Of a stretch of DNA of 64,000 bases, positions 37,811 through 50,324 are shown piece after piece (positions within the stretch are counted from its first letter, which is position 1; every line of letters begins with the position of its first letter). The translations under genes were made by a program, and so were the position numbers. Origin of the DNA: Lithospermum erythrorhizon (Eukaryota; Streptophyta; Magnoliopsida; Boraginales; Boraginaceae). The DNA is taken from positions 806,001 through 870,000 of the forward strand of contig JADFUC010001816.1 of assembly GCA_019722365.1 (NCBI GenBank), read 5' to 3'. The notes beneath the pieces are model-generated. The model was not told the DNA's origin. It worked only from the letters and a program-made list of their open reading frames with translations, and made no database searches.

Positions 37811-40800
37811 TCATTCATTCTGAAACCGCACAACTATACAAGTGATATTGTCCGAACTTCCTTTTGAATAGGCTTCTTCTGTAAGTCTCCGGGAGGCTGC
37901 TTCAGTGTCTTCTATGTCCTTCACGATCGCTGGCATCCTGCGCGAGCGAGAAATAAACATGGGATTTAGCCAGGTTGGCGGTACCATGCATTGAAGTGAT
38001 GGCAAAACTGGCGCAAATCAGAACTTGGCTTATTGCGATAAAGGCTTAGATATTTCTGATTTGGCACGACTAACAAAGAAACCCATATTTCTCAAGTTTA
38101 ATTGTAATATCGTCCGTCCTAAACTAGCATATAACATCAATGATAATGATGCTTGCATCAAAATCGACGAACCTTATTGGATATGACATTCCAAAGCCCA
38201 TCACTTGCAATTATTATAAATTCTATACCGTCAATCTCTTCCTCCTGTAAAATGGAAAATCAATTTTGTTACTGCAGTACCATTTAACATTTTAACAAAC
38301 AAATGATGATCCAAGATGAAAATTGTCAACTTTCAATCTTCGGTAGAGTTGCATGTGAATCATCATCCAACAAGATGAAAACTGTAATCATTACTGAGGC
38401 TGAACCTGTATCTCCGGTTCAGCAACTACAAATGGCTTCAGTAGTTTGTCTCCAAAAGCACGAGAAACAGCTAGAACACCACTAACACGCCATGTTCCTG
38501 TAGTAAAGCAGAAGTTGCAGAATATGTTATCAAAGTCACAAGAGTTGGAAAACCCATTAAAATCGATTTATTTATTTGAAATGAACTTAACAGATGGTGC
38601 AAAGACTAAAGCCAAAAAAGGTAAGATTCTGCATAAATGCAAAAGTCCAACCACTCCCCATGCACCGTGCATATCGTACCAAGAGTTGCACCTTATAGTA
38701 GTAGAGCCAACTGAAAGACACTTCTTCTTAGGCTTTCTATATATAGATAAGCAAATGGTCATAAATAAACCTCCCAAGTCCAGTAACTAGACAGAATGAA
38801 GTTCATAGAATCCACTATGTCATTGGTAGGTCATACTTCAATGCATTACTTAACAACAATATCACTAACAAGAAACACCAAGACAAAATTTCTTACCTGC
38901 CCATATGACGAAACCCCCAGCCTGCTCTATCCTTTCACGTTCATCAGATCTATCAGGTTTGTGATCAACAGACAAAGGTTTAGCTGCATGTAGAGGAAAT
39001 ATCATTACTGCATCTTCCAACATGCAATTACCTAGTATTGTTACATATTCAAGATGCAACCTTTTGAGTTTTGCAAAAAGACTCAACATGAAACACAAAG
39101 GCCTCAAAGACTTGGTTCTGATAACGGTAATAAAAAAGTAGTCTCTTGAGATACCTACTGTGATATAAAAAAGGAATAAACATGAACAAAAAGATTGAGA
39201 TATTTTTGGGAACGAAGATCTAAAACATGCATCTCCAAGCACGCTTAAGAAGGCTTGTCATGATTTTAAATAAGTATCAAGCTATGATTCTATGTTACAG
39301 GGTTACAGCTTAAGAAAACATATATCAATTGAATAAATGAAAACGACATTTAATTGGCAATTACGATGATAAGCTCCTTTCAAAAGATATAAGTATTTCT
39401 GTTGACTACCCCCTTTGAAGAACGCATCGAGGAAAAAGCTGTGATTCACTAAAATAGTTTGGAAGAGACAGTAGATTTGGTTACAAAGTTGTGAATTGTG
39501 ATCTTCTTCAATTAGCCACAAAATAAGTGTAATTCTTCTTCTTGGGTGATAGGATCCACTCTCTGACCATAATACGGACATGAATGTTTTCAATAATTTA
39601 AAAGATAAACCATGTCAATTGATCATTATCATGTAATCAAACAAGCAATTGTCATCTGAAATTTGACATTGTTCAAAAAATTACAATAATAGCATACCTG
39701 ACCCGGACCTACAAGCAACAACTCTAGAATCTCCAACATTAGCAACAAACAGTCTGTCTCCTAGAAGCACAGCCGTCGATGCTGTTGAACCGGCATCCTT
39801 TTGTTGCCCCTTTTCCTGATCAAGGTAATTGGAATCAGTCTGTCTAAAAGATTCAACTGCAGGAAGAAGCAGAGCACTTAAGTGACAGCAAAGACTAGCA
39901 GATTTAGGTAGCCATTCACTACACAACTCTTCTTACCAATAGCTAACTTTGTGTCTTTAATAAAATCTGGATGACTACTTAGGTTGTTGAAGAGATTGTT
40001 CTTAAGGTATTCTGCAGTTCTGGAACCACCATGACCTATCACGGAAAATATTACAAGAACCCCAAAACATAAAATCAGCACATTTAACATATAAACACAG
40101 TAACTGAAAGTCGACTGGTTGCATAAATAAGAGTAAGAGCAGGAAGTGTTATAACATTCTATATCTGTTATTTACAGAAACCAACATGCAAAAGAACTAC
40201 CATCAAAAACCCCAAAAAAGGCAACCATTTGCCCGTCGACTTCAGATATCCTGGTCTCGTAGAAGTCCTCCATGGATGCTCGTTTACCCTTGAAACTGGA
40301 ATACCCATAGCTAAAGCTGGATGGGCGATCACCAGTTAAGAAGCTGCAATGAAAAGGTTGGTCAATAATAGAAAGGACTTCTGAACCATAATACAATTTA
40401 ATATCTGACTAAAGATATAGAATATCACTGAAGGGAAAGCAAATTAGGAATTTCTTTAGTTGTAATGGACTTAGGTGTTTCCATAAATGGTTAAAAATAT
40501 TTCTGATCCACTTAATCATACATCCATAGTTCCATACATAGAAAGCTTAACTTTCTTTTGGCGTAATCATCTTTGTTATCAATCATAGGGAATATATGCA
40601 CTAATTTATGTCAAATCTCAATACAGTAAAGTATTGAAAACTTGAGTCAGAGAAAATCACCATTTCTGAAATATGCAATAAAGTCCCTAGTCCTCCTCCC
40701 TCAGATCCTCAATAAATAACACCATGATCTCTACAGCCTCAAGATTTAGAGTCGCAATCTCTTATGTACTTCCTAATGCCACTTTTAGCAAAGATGATCT

Positions 40801-42667
40801 AATGCCACTATTAGCAAAGATGATTAGATATGCATCTGCTTGTTTGCATCTTGCTGACTTCATTAGTGACAATCTCCCATGGACTTCCTGATATGTCACT
40901 ATTAGCAAAGATGACGCAGATATACATGCTCTTGTTTGCGGCTTCCTGACGTTACAATTTAAAATTTTATGACAGCCGACAGCAGAGAACCTTTGTCCAA
41001 TATGGTCGCAGTCTAGTCCATTTCTTTGTGCAACCTTTGTCAGATAGCAATCTGACAAGTATACGAGATATATGCAATGCCCCTATAAATTTTCATAGCA
41101 AATCTTTGCCCTGCGTCATTCATAGCTATCCTCGATTACACATAAGCTTTATGCAATCTACACCAAAGAAAATCTGCGGATTGCATCTTTCTTAGAGAAA
41201 TAAATACAACTAGCTAAGCAGCAACCATAAATTCCCGAGTCCCTCTTGCACACCTGTAGCACCACAATTTGCTATTTAAGATAAGTGAATGCAACTGACT
41301 GCAAGTCTGCAAGCAGCCTTAATGCATTCATGATTCCCTATAGTGCAAGTATCACCATAAATTTACTTCCTTATATATAAATGCAAACCAACAGCAAGTA
41401 GCTGCAATACGTTCATCATCCCCTCTTGTTCACATTTAGCACCATAACTTACAATCTGAAACTAACACCACCTATGACATCATTTCCTGCTATATCTACA
41501 CATGCATTTCTCTTCTACTCCAAATTCTACTCTGCTAACAAATAGACACACCACGGAGACATACTGAAATGTCTAACGACTAGAGATGCATGTCTCGCCA
41601 AACATAAACTCGTTCAATTCCCACATAGTGATTTCATAACATCCCCATAAATTCTTCAATTTATATCCTAGACTAACACTAAAAGCTTCAATCTTTCAAA
41701 TATATACCATTGCAAAAATGCAAACTTTGAAACAACAAATAAAGTTCGAAGATAACTAAATGATTATGAAAACCAACCCTAATCATCACAAACAACTTAT
41801 ACTTCAAGATAATTTGCAACTGAATATAACAATTGCAAAGTATTACTCCTTCCATCCCATAAATATAATCTAGTTTAAAAAAAATTAACAGACTAAAAAA
41901 TATTTTCGTATATATTGTATAATACGATTTGAGAAATATAGCAAAAGATAGTCGCATTATAATTTCCATTTAAATCAAGCTATATATCTCAACTAAGGAC
42001 ACAAAATTTGTTAATTTTAACCAGTGAAAATCAAACAAGAGAATCTTTTTGGCATCAAGATAATAATGCGTCAGCGTTCATTGGTAACTAAAAGATTCGT
42101 TATAGTGTGAGGTACAAATTTCAATACACAATGTACAAATTTCAAAGCACGGAGTCATAAAATGACACACGAAACATGAAAGGAGGTAGAGCATATTAGT
42201 TGTAGTAATAGTGTGAGGTACAAATTTCAAGATACAATGTACAAATTTCAAAGCACGAGTCATAAAATGAAACACGAAACATGAAAGGATGTAGAGCATC
42301 CTCCACTAGCTTAGTTGTAGTTATAGTGTGAGGTACAAATTTCAATGCACGATGTACAAATTTCAAAGCAGTCAAGAAACTAGGTAGAGAATCCTCAGCT
42401 ACATATTCACCTAATACCGCCGCCGCTAATAAGGGCATTAGGATTCCTGGCTTGCATAACCACACCCGAAAACAACGAAGAAGAAGACTGTGGCGGTTGT
42501 TGGGGTTGCAGTTGATGTGGTGGAATTTGTGGTGGTGGTTGAGGTGGCGCAACCGCTTCTGGAGGGAAAATGGGTTGGTGGGTAGGAGGCGGAGGCGGCG
42601 GAGCTGCGGCGGAGGAGGTGGGAGAATGTGGTGGTGGTGGGTCGTTTTCTTGTTTTTGGACATCCAT
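37811..42667 (-). CDS. Protein phosphatase 2C (clade with At1g43900/PP2C59-type), last exon disturbed
   Basis: Eight exons can be joined on GT-AG borders: 42667-42411, 40343-40201, 40035-39937, 39856-39698, 38983-38897, 38497-38406, 38244-38173 and 37937-37811, about 345 codons. The protein is a Ser/Thr phosphatase of the Mg/Mn-dependent PP2C fold. Exon 1 encodes a Pro/Gln-rich leader that ends in ALISGGGI and joins in phase 2 to exon 2 ([20 protein letters not shown]). Metal-binding motifs are all present: [59 protein letters not shown] and [12 protein letters not shown]. The usual GG in WRVGGVL is SG. The final exon is 127 bp where frame needs 129: relative to the family sequence NKDAVAIVKD, two bases are missing after GATGCC, so normal splicing runs into a stop about 11 codons later. 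An alternative donor (38169) and acceptor (37930) pair would restore frame with NKVPIVKD. So the gene is a recent lesion, a sequence error or a rescued splice variant. Confidence 0.82.
40755..40960. repeat. Short tandem duplication in PP2C intron 1
   Basis: The phrase ATGCCACTATTAGCAAAGAT or a close variant occurs at about 40777, 40802 and 40896, with a longer shared block (TGTTTGC.TC..GCTGAC / TTGTTTGCGGCTTCCTGAC) after it. Intronic and non-coding. Confidence 0.6.
42100..42395. repeat. Tandem repeat, three units of about 106-115 bp, in PP2C intron 1
   Basis: The units start at 42105, 42211 and 42326, each with GTGTGAGGTACAAATTTCAA followed by ATGTACAAATTTCAAAGCA. The first two also share GTCATAAAATGA.ACACGAAA and an AGGTAGAGCAT tail. 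The array ends within about 15 bases of the exon 1 donor (42405-42410 on the plus strand), so expansion took place directly beside a splice site. Confidence 0.85.
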
Positions 42668-45575
42668 TATTATTATTATTGTAAATGTAATAAAATGTTA
42701 AAATTTGGAATATTATGTTTGAGATCGGAGTACAGTAAAAACTCTATAAATTAATACTATCGGAATCGATAAAATTTATTAATTTATAGGATTATTAATT
42801 TATCTAATGTTAATTTAAAGTGATTATTAATGTCGAGATCAAAAAACATTATCATCTTAAAGAGTTTATTCACTTAATTTTAGGTTTAGTAATTTCCACT
42901 TCATTTTGTTGATTCAGGTTATGACATAACTCACATTTGTTTTTATTGGCTTTATCTGAATATTAAATATGGAGTCTCAATATCATTGGGTGTAAAAATC
43001 ATTTACCTTAATTTGTTAGATGGAGTATATTTTGGTGAGGAAGTTGGCTCCGGAGCCATTATCGTATTAATATGAGGTCTCTTGGCGGTGTGTTACTTGA
43101 CCCGATGGATATCTCCGTAGCGACCTACGAGGAGAGGATAGCGGAACACGAAATCAAAACAATCATTACAATGTTTCAATAAGTATTGTCTCCACACGGA
43201 TTCGAAGACCCAACGATATCGGTGTATCTTCTCAGTCACACCTGCTTAGCGTTAGGTTATGCTCACAGGCGCAATTAGAGTTGTCATACACCTTTGTGAT
43301 AGTGTTGGGTTTGAGATAGTAATGCCACCCCTATTTGCAGTGTAGTAGTTGATAAGTTTAAATTAAAGGCAATTATAATTCCATTAAAAAATTCTTGTTG
43401 AGTGTTATATATCTTTATTTGCCATTATGTGCTCGATATTGGTGAGTGTATATATTTATATATCAAAATTGATTTATAGAGTTTATATAATCAGGTTTAG
43501 ATCAATGGAATCTAATCCCTATGGCTTTGTGTGCCAAAGCATAGAGTGTTTTCTTGGGAGTAACCTGTTTTTGAGACCAGAGTTACTTGTTGGGTATGTT
43601 TGACCTTACGCATTCAGGTATACTTTGTTGATTATTACATAAGTTTAATTCAAATATGTGTTTACTATAGATATATAAAGGTTGATATAAGTTTTGATAT
43701 ACTTTATGTGACACTTGTTTATTCAAAAATGTAAGATATAAGGTGATGGGTCAGGTTATGATGAGACGGTTGTGGAGATGAAGATGGCGGTGGATATGGT
43801 GGTTATTGTTGGTTGTGGAGGAGGATTGGGGTAAAAGATTAGTCATGGTTGAGAATTTTCGCTCTCCTAAATAAGGATATCATATCATTTATATATTTAA
43901 TGTGATCCGCCATTAGTACTAACTTAAACCTGAAGAAAGATTTAGAGTGTCAGATACCAATAGCTCTTCTCAAGAATTCGAAGGTTTGAGTGTCTCGATA
44001 TGTCCGTAAATGTTTCCCACATAAGACGTTATTGTTGGTTTTAGAATTTCAAGAAGTTTTATTTACTTTATAAGGCTCAGTTTTCCTTCAATAAAAAGTT
44101 GTTGGGTTATTCGATTTAGACCGATCTATTATCATTAGGTCCCTTAAAATACTTTTATAAAAGTAATCAACGTTCGTATTACTAGTTAGAGTTATTAAAT
44201 GCGACATTTATTGAGCAACTCACTCGATTTCGCTCATTTGAGCAGAGAGCCTCAAGCTTGCGTGCTGATACCCAGTGAAACTGGCTCATTAGGCGATTTA
44301 TTATTATTTTATGTAAAGTGCTTAGTGCTCCCATCCATTCCATATCCCTACATCTTTATATCAGTTCATCCTACACCTTTATATCAGTTCGTCCTAATTC
44401 AAATTAATGGACTATTGTTTCATATTTATTTACATTCAAATGAGTTAAATTCAAGATTCCGACGACAAATAATCAAGCCAAGCTATAAAAACTAATTCGA
44501 ACTTGATTCGACTCGACTCTTCTAATGTAAAATCAATTGATGGTTTTCTCCCTTAATAATGTGCAACACACCTTGAGTTCTACTTCAGGATTAAATTAGT
44601 TTTTTTTTTTAAGAATAAAATACGCGTATGTTGAAAAACTGGTCTTTCTTCCATAGTTCCATGGTCAAATGGGCCATGTCTCCACTCTTATCATCTGACC
44701 ATATTTGATGACTTTAGGACACAAAGAAAGCCAATCACTTAATTTGAAAAAGACTTTAATATACCATTATTCACTATAATGTTATAGATCACCTTTATTG
44801 TATTAGGCATTGAGTTAATTATAAACTCTTTTTAATAGTATATGTTTATTATATTTCGTTTCTTGATATAAAACAATTAACTTCGTACATATAATACCTT
44901 CTTATTTATATCTACTATTATAAAATCAAATTACCAATTGGCTTACTTTAAGAGAATTTGCAAGATTGTCATTTTTCATAATTTTTTAAGTTTTGACATT
45001 TTTTCATAATTGTTACAAATTGTGTCACATTCGGTTGATACAAGTTGGAAATGTCACCATATAGATGTCAAATTTTGCAAATAATGAAATGTATTAAGAG
45101 TGGAGAAGTTTATGAGTAGATGTCAATCTTGCAATTTTTTCCTTTTTTTTTTTTCATGTTTGTCCCTTGGAAAAGAAGCCTCTGGAGTAAAAAATTATGT
45201 TTCGGCAACCAAAATATCCAAGTTGGTCGAATACATGGTCGATTTTTTCTTGGGAGTACATATCGTGCGAAAGGTTGATTTAGTGGTTATAGGTTATTCG
45301 TGATCAGAGCTACAAAATCATACGATTAGTACAAAGTAAATGTAGTCAACCAAGGACTTGTAGTCAATGCCCCTCTAAATACGTTAGAACAATTTTTTCC
45401 AAACCATTTTCCACAAGCACAAACAGTAGACTCATGTTTGCTATATTAATTCTTCCACAAATTTTCCATTTCTCATATCCCTTTCATAAACTATACAAAA
45501 TTCAGTTTCAAGAAACAAATAATATTGCATATTGATAATTGTTATACACAATAACACAAGAAAAAAAAAAACCCC
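42668..45575. other. Bidirectional upstream region of PP2C and LRR-RLK
   Basis: The two genes are divergent with about 2.9 kb between start codons. It begins with a TAT microsatellite (42667-42682) in the PP2C leader. A candidate TIR element lies at 42741-43490. I see no further gene; the short frames 44199-44495 and 45100-45303 have no domain. Confidence 0.5.
42741..43490. mobile_element. Candidate TIR element ending in AAACTCTATAAAT
   Basis: AAAACTCTATAAATTAATA at the left (about 42738) is the inverse of ATTGATTTATAGAGTTTATA at the right (about 43470). Plant non-autonomous elements with CTCTATAAATTAAT ends are common. The interior (43030-43330) is GC-richer and non-coding. No clear target duplication was found, so the borders are tentative. 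Confidence 0.4.
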
Positions 45576-48500
45576 ATGAAAAATTATACAAAGATTAGCA
45601 TATTTTCACTTGTTATGAGTTTGTTTTTGTTTCTTGATTTGGTAACATCAGAGTTGCAGCCAAATCAGTCAACCATTATGCCAAAGTTGTATGATATGCT
45701 TCAGAACAATAGTTACATACCCCCTTCATCATTTGCATGGAACTCTGTAAGTAAATCCTCAAATCCATGTTTTTGGAGTGGAGTTTCATGCAGTAATGAT
45801 GCTTTCATTACCAAACTGTCATTTTCATCTTTTCAAATATCTAGTTCAGATATTCTGCATGTTGTTTGTGGTATTGATAGTTTGGAGTCACTTGATTTGT
45901 CCAATAATCATTTTAGTAGTATAACTAGTGAGTTCTTGAATAGTTGTGGGAGGCTTGATGGGCTAAAGGAGTTGAATTTTAGCAGGAATAAGTTGAGTGG
46001 TTCTTTGCCTAGTTTCCAAGGTTTTTTGAAGTTGGAGTTGTTAGATTTGTCCCATAATTCTTTGTCTGGGAAAGTTGATATGCAATTGAATGATGGTTTG
46101 GATTCTCTCAGGAGTTTGAACTTGAGTTTTAATCAATTTAATGGTTATATTCCTGAAAATCTTGTGAGATTGAGATATTTGGAGGGACTTCAATTGTCTA
46201 GCAATCAATTTGAGGGTCAAATTCCAGCAAACATTTCTTTGTTAGAAAATTTGAGTTTGATTGATCTAAGTGGCAATAAGCTTTCTGGCTCTATCCCAGA
46301 AAGCTTTGGAAATTTCCCAAAGTTGGGAACTTTAGTCCTTTCTTTCAACAATTTGAGTGGTGGAATTCCACTTTTCCTCATGTCCATAAAATCGTTATGG
46401 CGATTTGCAGCGAATTCTAATAGGTTTAGTGGAAATGTTCCATCTGCAATAACTAAGGACTTGAAATATTTAGACCTTAGTTATAATGAGTTGAGTGGAA
46501 CGATTGCAGAAAGCCTTTTGTCATGGCCGAACTTGGAGGCAATAGATTTGTCTTACAATAACTTGGAGGGGCCTTTGCCCACCAATTTATCTGCCAGCTT
46601 GATTAGGTTGAGACTTGGCGGGAATCATATTAATGGAACACTTCCAGGAGGGTCATTAGGACGCCTGCAAAAATTAATGTATTTGGAAATGGAAAATAAT
46701 ACAATGGTAGGAGGCATACCACTTGAATTAGCTTCATGTCAGAATCTAGCCCTGCTAAATCTAGCACAGAATAGTCTCTCGGGTACTTTGCCTAGAGCGT
46801 TGAGCAATCTTACCAATCTTCAAGAATTGAAGCTTCAGCAGAACAAGTTAAGTGGTGAGATCCCAAGAGAGATAGGGCGATTGCAGAAATTGCAGAAACT
46901 GAATATCAGTTGTAATTCTCTTAATGGGACTATACCATCTGAAATGACAAGCTTGAATAGCCTTTTGAATTTGGATTTACGGGTAAATAATCTTAGTGGT
47001 TTGATACCTGTTTCCGTTGGAAACTTGAGTTCACTTTTGGAACTTCAACTTGGAGGTAACCAACTCAGAGGATTTATTCCAAGCATGCCAACAAAGTTGC
47101 AAATCGCTCTGAATCTCAGTAGCAATTTATTCAAAGGACGAATTCCGAGTACTTTTTCAGAGTTGCAAGATTTGGATGTGTTGGATCTCTCGAATAATAT
47201 GTTCATTGGTGAAATACCAGAGTCCCTAACAACGTTGTCAGGCCTATCACAGCTTATACTTACAAATAATCAACTCTCTGGAGTAAAACCGAAGTTTAAT
47301 CCTTTGGTTACAGTTTCAACAGAAGGAAATCTCGATCTTAAGAATGCTACGAGTCCTACGACTAGTTATGCTAATTCATCAACGAACAGGAGAAAAAGTG
47401 TCCTCATTGGAGTCACTATTGCAGTAGCTTCTGCTGTGTTTGCTGTAAGCTTTTTCGGATTAGTTGCTGTATTCATTTATAAAAAATATTTTAAGATCAA
47501 TGACAAACAACTGCACGCTGAAGAAGAGCTTCCCCAACCTCAGCTCATCGGAGCATCTCTGCTTACAGAAAATGGCATTCATAGATCGAAAATTGACTTC
47601 AAGAAGGCCATGGAAGTAGTCGCTGATGAATTGAATGTTATCATGAGGACAAAGTTCTGCAGCTACTACAAAGCACCCATGTCATCTGGAACAACTTACT
47701 TGGTAAAGAAACTAAAGTGGAGTCACAAGATTCTTCAGTTAGGTAATCATGACAAATTTGGTGAAGAGGTGGAAAGTCTAGGGAAATTGAGCAATTCGAA
47801 TGTTATGATTCCCTTGGCCTATGTCTTAACTGTTGATGATGCCTATTTATTCTACGACTTTATCCCATATGGTACTCTTTTTGATGCTCTTCATGGAAAC
47901 TCGAGTAATTTTCTGGATTGGGCTAGTCGTTATAGCATAGCACTCGGTGTAGCTCAGGGGGTGGCTTTCCTCCACGGATGCAATCGTGGTCCTATTCGAC
48001 TCCTTGATCTGTGCAGTAAAAGCATTTTTCTGAAGTCTGAGAATGAATCTATGGTTGCAGACATTGAGCTATGTAAGGTTATAGATCCTTCGAAAAGTAC
48101 AGGGAGTCTTTCTACCATTGCTGGATCAATTGGATATATACCCCCAGGTAATGCAATTTTATACCTCTTCTTCGTTTTTCAATTCACTAGATCTTTATAT
48201 GTTCACTTGGCGCAAAAGTAACTGATCGCCTAGTGGCTTGGATTGGTCTCAAGTTCGAATATATAATAATTTCTCATGTAGAATTGATGTGATACTACAT
48301 ACTTTCATATGTCAAATTAAGGTGAGAGTGTGAGAATACGTTCAATCGTCTCATGTACCTGTGCTTAGCCAGAGATCATGTCCAGGGTATCATGTCCAGG
48401 GTTACCCTTTTCATGAATCTCTATACTTTTATGAGGGTGTTTGGCTATGCTTTTTTTGGGTCAAAATCAACTTAATCATGTGTTTGGCAAAATTCAATTC

Positions 48501-49293
48501 TCATTTTTGCGTAAGCTATTTTATTAGTTTATTAAATAAAGTGCATGATTCTCACTCTGATTCTTACGTTAAAGGTAACGTTCTTCATTAGATGTTTTTT
48601 TAATGAAAAGTTCTTAATGTATTTTGTTCGTCCAATATGAGAGAAAAATATATAATTTATATTATTATTAATATCATAAATGTTATATTTTTAATCATAA
48701 AATATTAATTCTAGTTACAATTATTTTTTATTATTTTTACATATTAGTAATAATTATTTATATCATAAATATTAAAAAAATGCTATACAAATATGATAAT
48801 AACATAAGTTATTTACACTTTATACAATTTATAAGTTATTGTTATTCAAACATATAAAAAATTCTTGCATCCATAATTATTTAGCCAAACACCCTCTATG
48901 TCACAGCCAAGACTTGTGCTTATTGTTTTCTGTGTTATTTTTTCTCGATGTTAGCTACATTCTTATTGTTCATCTTGGATTACAGAATATGCCTACACTA
49001 TGAGAGTGACCATGGCCGGAAATGTTTATAGTTTCGGAGTAATTCTCTTGGAACTCGTCACAGGAAAGCCTGCAGTCAGTCAAGGCACTGAATTGGCTAA
49101 GTTGGTATGCAGCAACACAGCACAGCAAGAAAAATGGGATCATGTTCTCGATTTCAGTGTTAGCGGGAAATCACCCGCTGTTAGGAGCCAGATGCTAGCA
49201 GTCCTGAAAGTTGCCCTTGCTTGCGTTAATACCTCTCCAGAAGCGAGGCCAAAAATGAAAAGTGTCCTTCGAATGCTGTTGAACTCGAGGTGA
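45576..49293 (+). CDS. LRR receptor-like kinase with atypical catalytic motifs (PXC3-like)
   Basis: Two exons, 45576-48147 and 48986-49293, joined phase 1 at GYIPP|E, give 959 residues. Residues 1-25 are a signal peptide (FSLVMSLFLFLDLVTS). An N-terminal cap with PCFWSGVSC follows, then about 20 leucine-rich repeats to residue 590 with frequent N-glycosylation sites, and one membrane span at about 606-632 (VLIGVTIAVASAVFAVSFFG) before a basic stop-transfer segment. The cytoplasmic part is a kinase fold. It keeps a lysine in YLVKKL and the late motifs GSIGYIPPEYAYTM and GNVYSFGVILLELVTGKPAV. However, there is no glycine-rich loop, the catalytic loop is RLLDLCSKSI rather than HRDLKSSN, and DFG reads DIE. 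The same kind of change is known in the PXC3-type group, so signalling may not need strong phosphotransfer. It would sit at the plasma membrane and sense an extracellular ligand. The orthologue is not certain. Confidence 0.9.
48433..48896. mobile_element. MITE (Tourist/Harbinger-like) in the LRR-RLK intron
   Basis: The termini are perfect inverted repeats for 15 bases (GAGGGTGTTTGGCTA left, TAGCCAAACACCCTC right) and TAT flanks both sides (48430-48432 and 48897-48899). At 464 bp, with an AT-rich interior and a 3 bp target duplication, it fits the PIF/Harbinger-derived MITEs. It makes up more than half of the 838 bp intron. The small frame at 48361-48591 overlaps its left end and is not a gene. 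Confidence 0.82.
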
Positions 49294-50324
49294 ACCTGAG
49301 TTGTTTCCATCACTTATATAGACTGCATGATAATAAGGCGACGCAGATTACAGTTTTGACACATTTGTTCTGCAATAGCATATAATGGGTTTAAGCAAAG
49401 CTGATTTTCGATTCTATGAAGCAGCATAAGGCTTCTGAGATATATAGGCTATAGCATCACATTTTGTTCAATGTACATATAATGATAATAATTGCTGGAT
49501 TGATATATAAAACATATACAATAAATAAAATTGCAAAGGTACCGAAGAATCTGTTATTTACTTGTAAAACACCGACCCAAAGTGGTTTGTGTGGTATGAT
49601 ATGATTTGGTTGGTACTATTAAGTTGCATCTTATTTTCGAGAACCTAACCCAAAAGAACTGGTTAACCGTGTTTGACCGGAGCAATTCTGAGACGAGTGA
49701 GTTTCTCATGGAGCGTTTGAGTGAGGAAAAAAATTATACTGGGAAGACACGTGGTTGTTTGTGAGGTCAAAACATCAAATCTAATAATGTACAAACCCTG
49801 ATTCTGGACGAGGCCTTGCAATGTTGGTGGAGATAGTAATGAAAGAAGATTCAAGCTAAGTAGATGTTTGATGAAATGTGTCAATGGACAAATCACCACT
49901 ATTGAGATCATTGGCGTCGAGGTTCCTAGATTACAAGTTTTGTTTCATTTTAATAATTTGGAATGTTAAATAAGCGTGAAAAAATAGATTCACTGTTCCC
50001 ATCTTATATCAGAATTTTTACAAGGTAAGCCTTCATGTTAGAAGACAAAATCTTGTTTAAGGTCTAAGTGGATTGGTAAAGCATGTGAGTTTAGACTCAT
50101 GCTTCCTAGTTGCATGTAAACTGTTTAAGTCTACAAATATCAGATTCTAGTTGAGTCAAATAAACATTTTAAATGGTGATCAGTGATAATCCTGATATAC
50201 TAGCAATTGAATTCAATTGCCATGGAAAAACTACTATGATTCATATTGTCAAATGAAAATCGAATTTGCTCCGACGTGGTTTGTTAGTAAACTAAAATAC
50301 TTTACATTCTAGTATAAGATTAGC
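49294..50324. other. Convergent intergenic region, LRR-RLK to SAUR cluster
   Basis: 3' ends of both units. The part from about 50050 to 50324 is duplicated at about 52125-52285 (shared GGTAAA..ATGTGAGTTTAGACT and CTAGTATAAGATT), so it belongs to the SAUR duplication unit. Confidence 0.55.

Noticed and set aside
41845..42010. ACTCCTTCCATCCCATAAATA, which looks like one MITE end
   Set aside because: No matching inverted end with TA flank could be found nearby.
42196..42663. Minus-strand 155-codon frame rich in His, Pro and Leu
   Set aside because: Alternative frame of PP2C exon 1 running into the intronic tandem repeat; the frame at 42411-42667 joins the catalytic exons in phase.
42452..42754. 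Plus-strand 100-codon frame rich in Trp, Arg and Gly
   Set aside because: It is the antisense shadow of the proline-rich first exon of the PP2C gene.
48361..48591. 76-codon frame between the two LRR-RLK exons
   Set aside because: Lies in the intron and overlaps the end of the inserted MITE; no domain.
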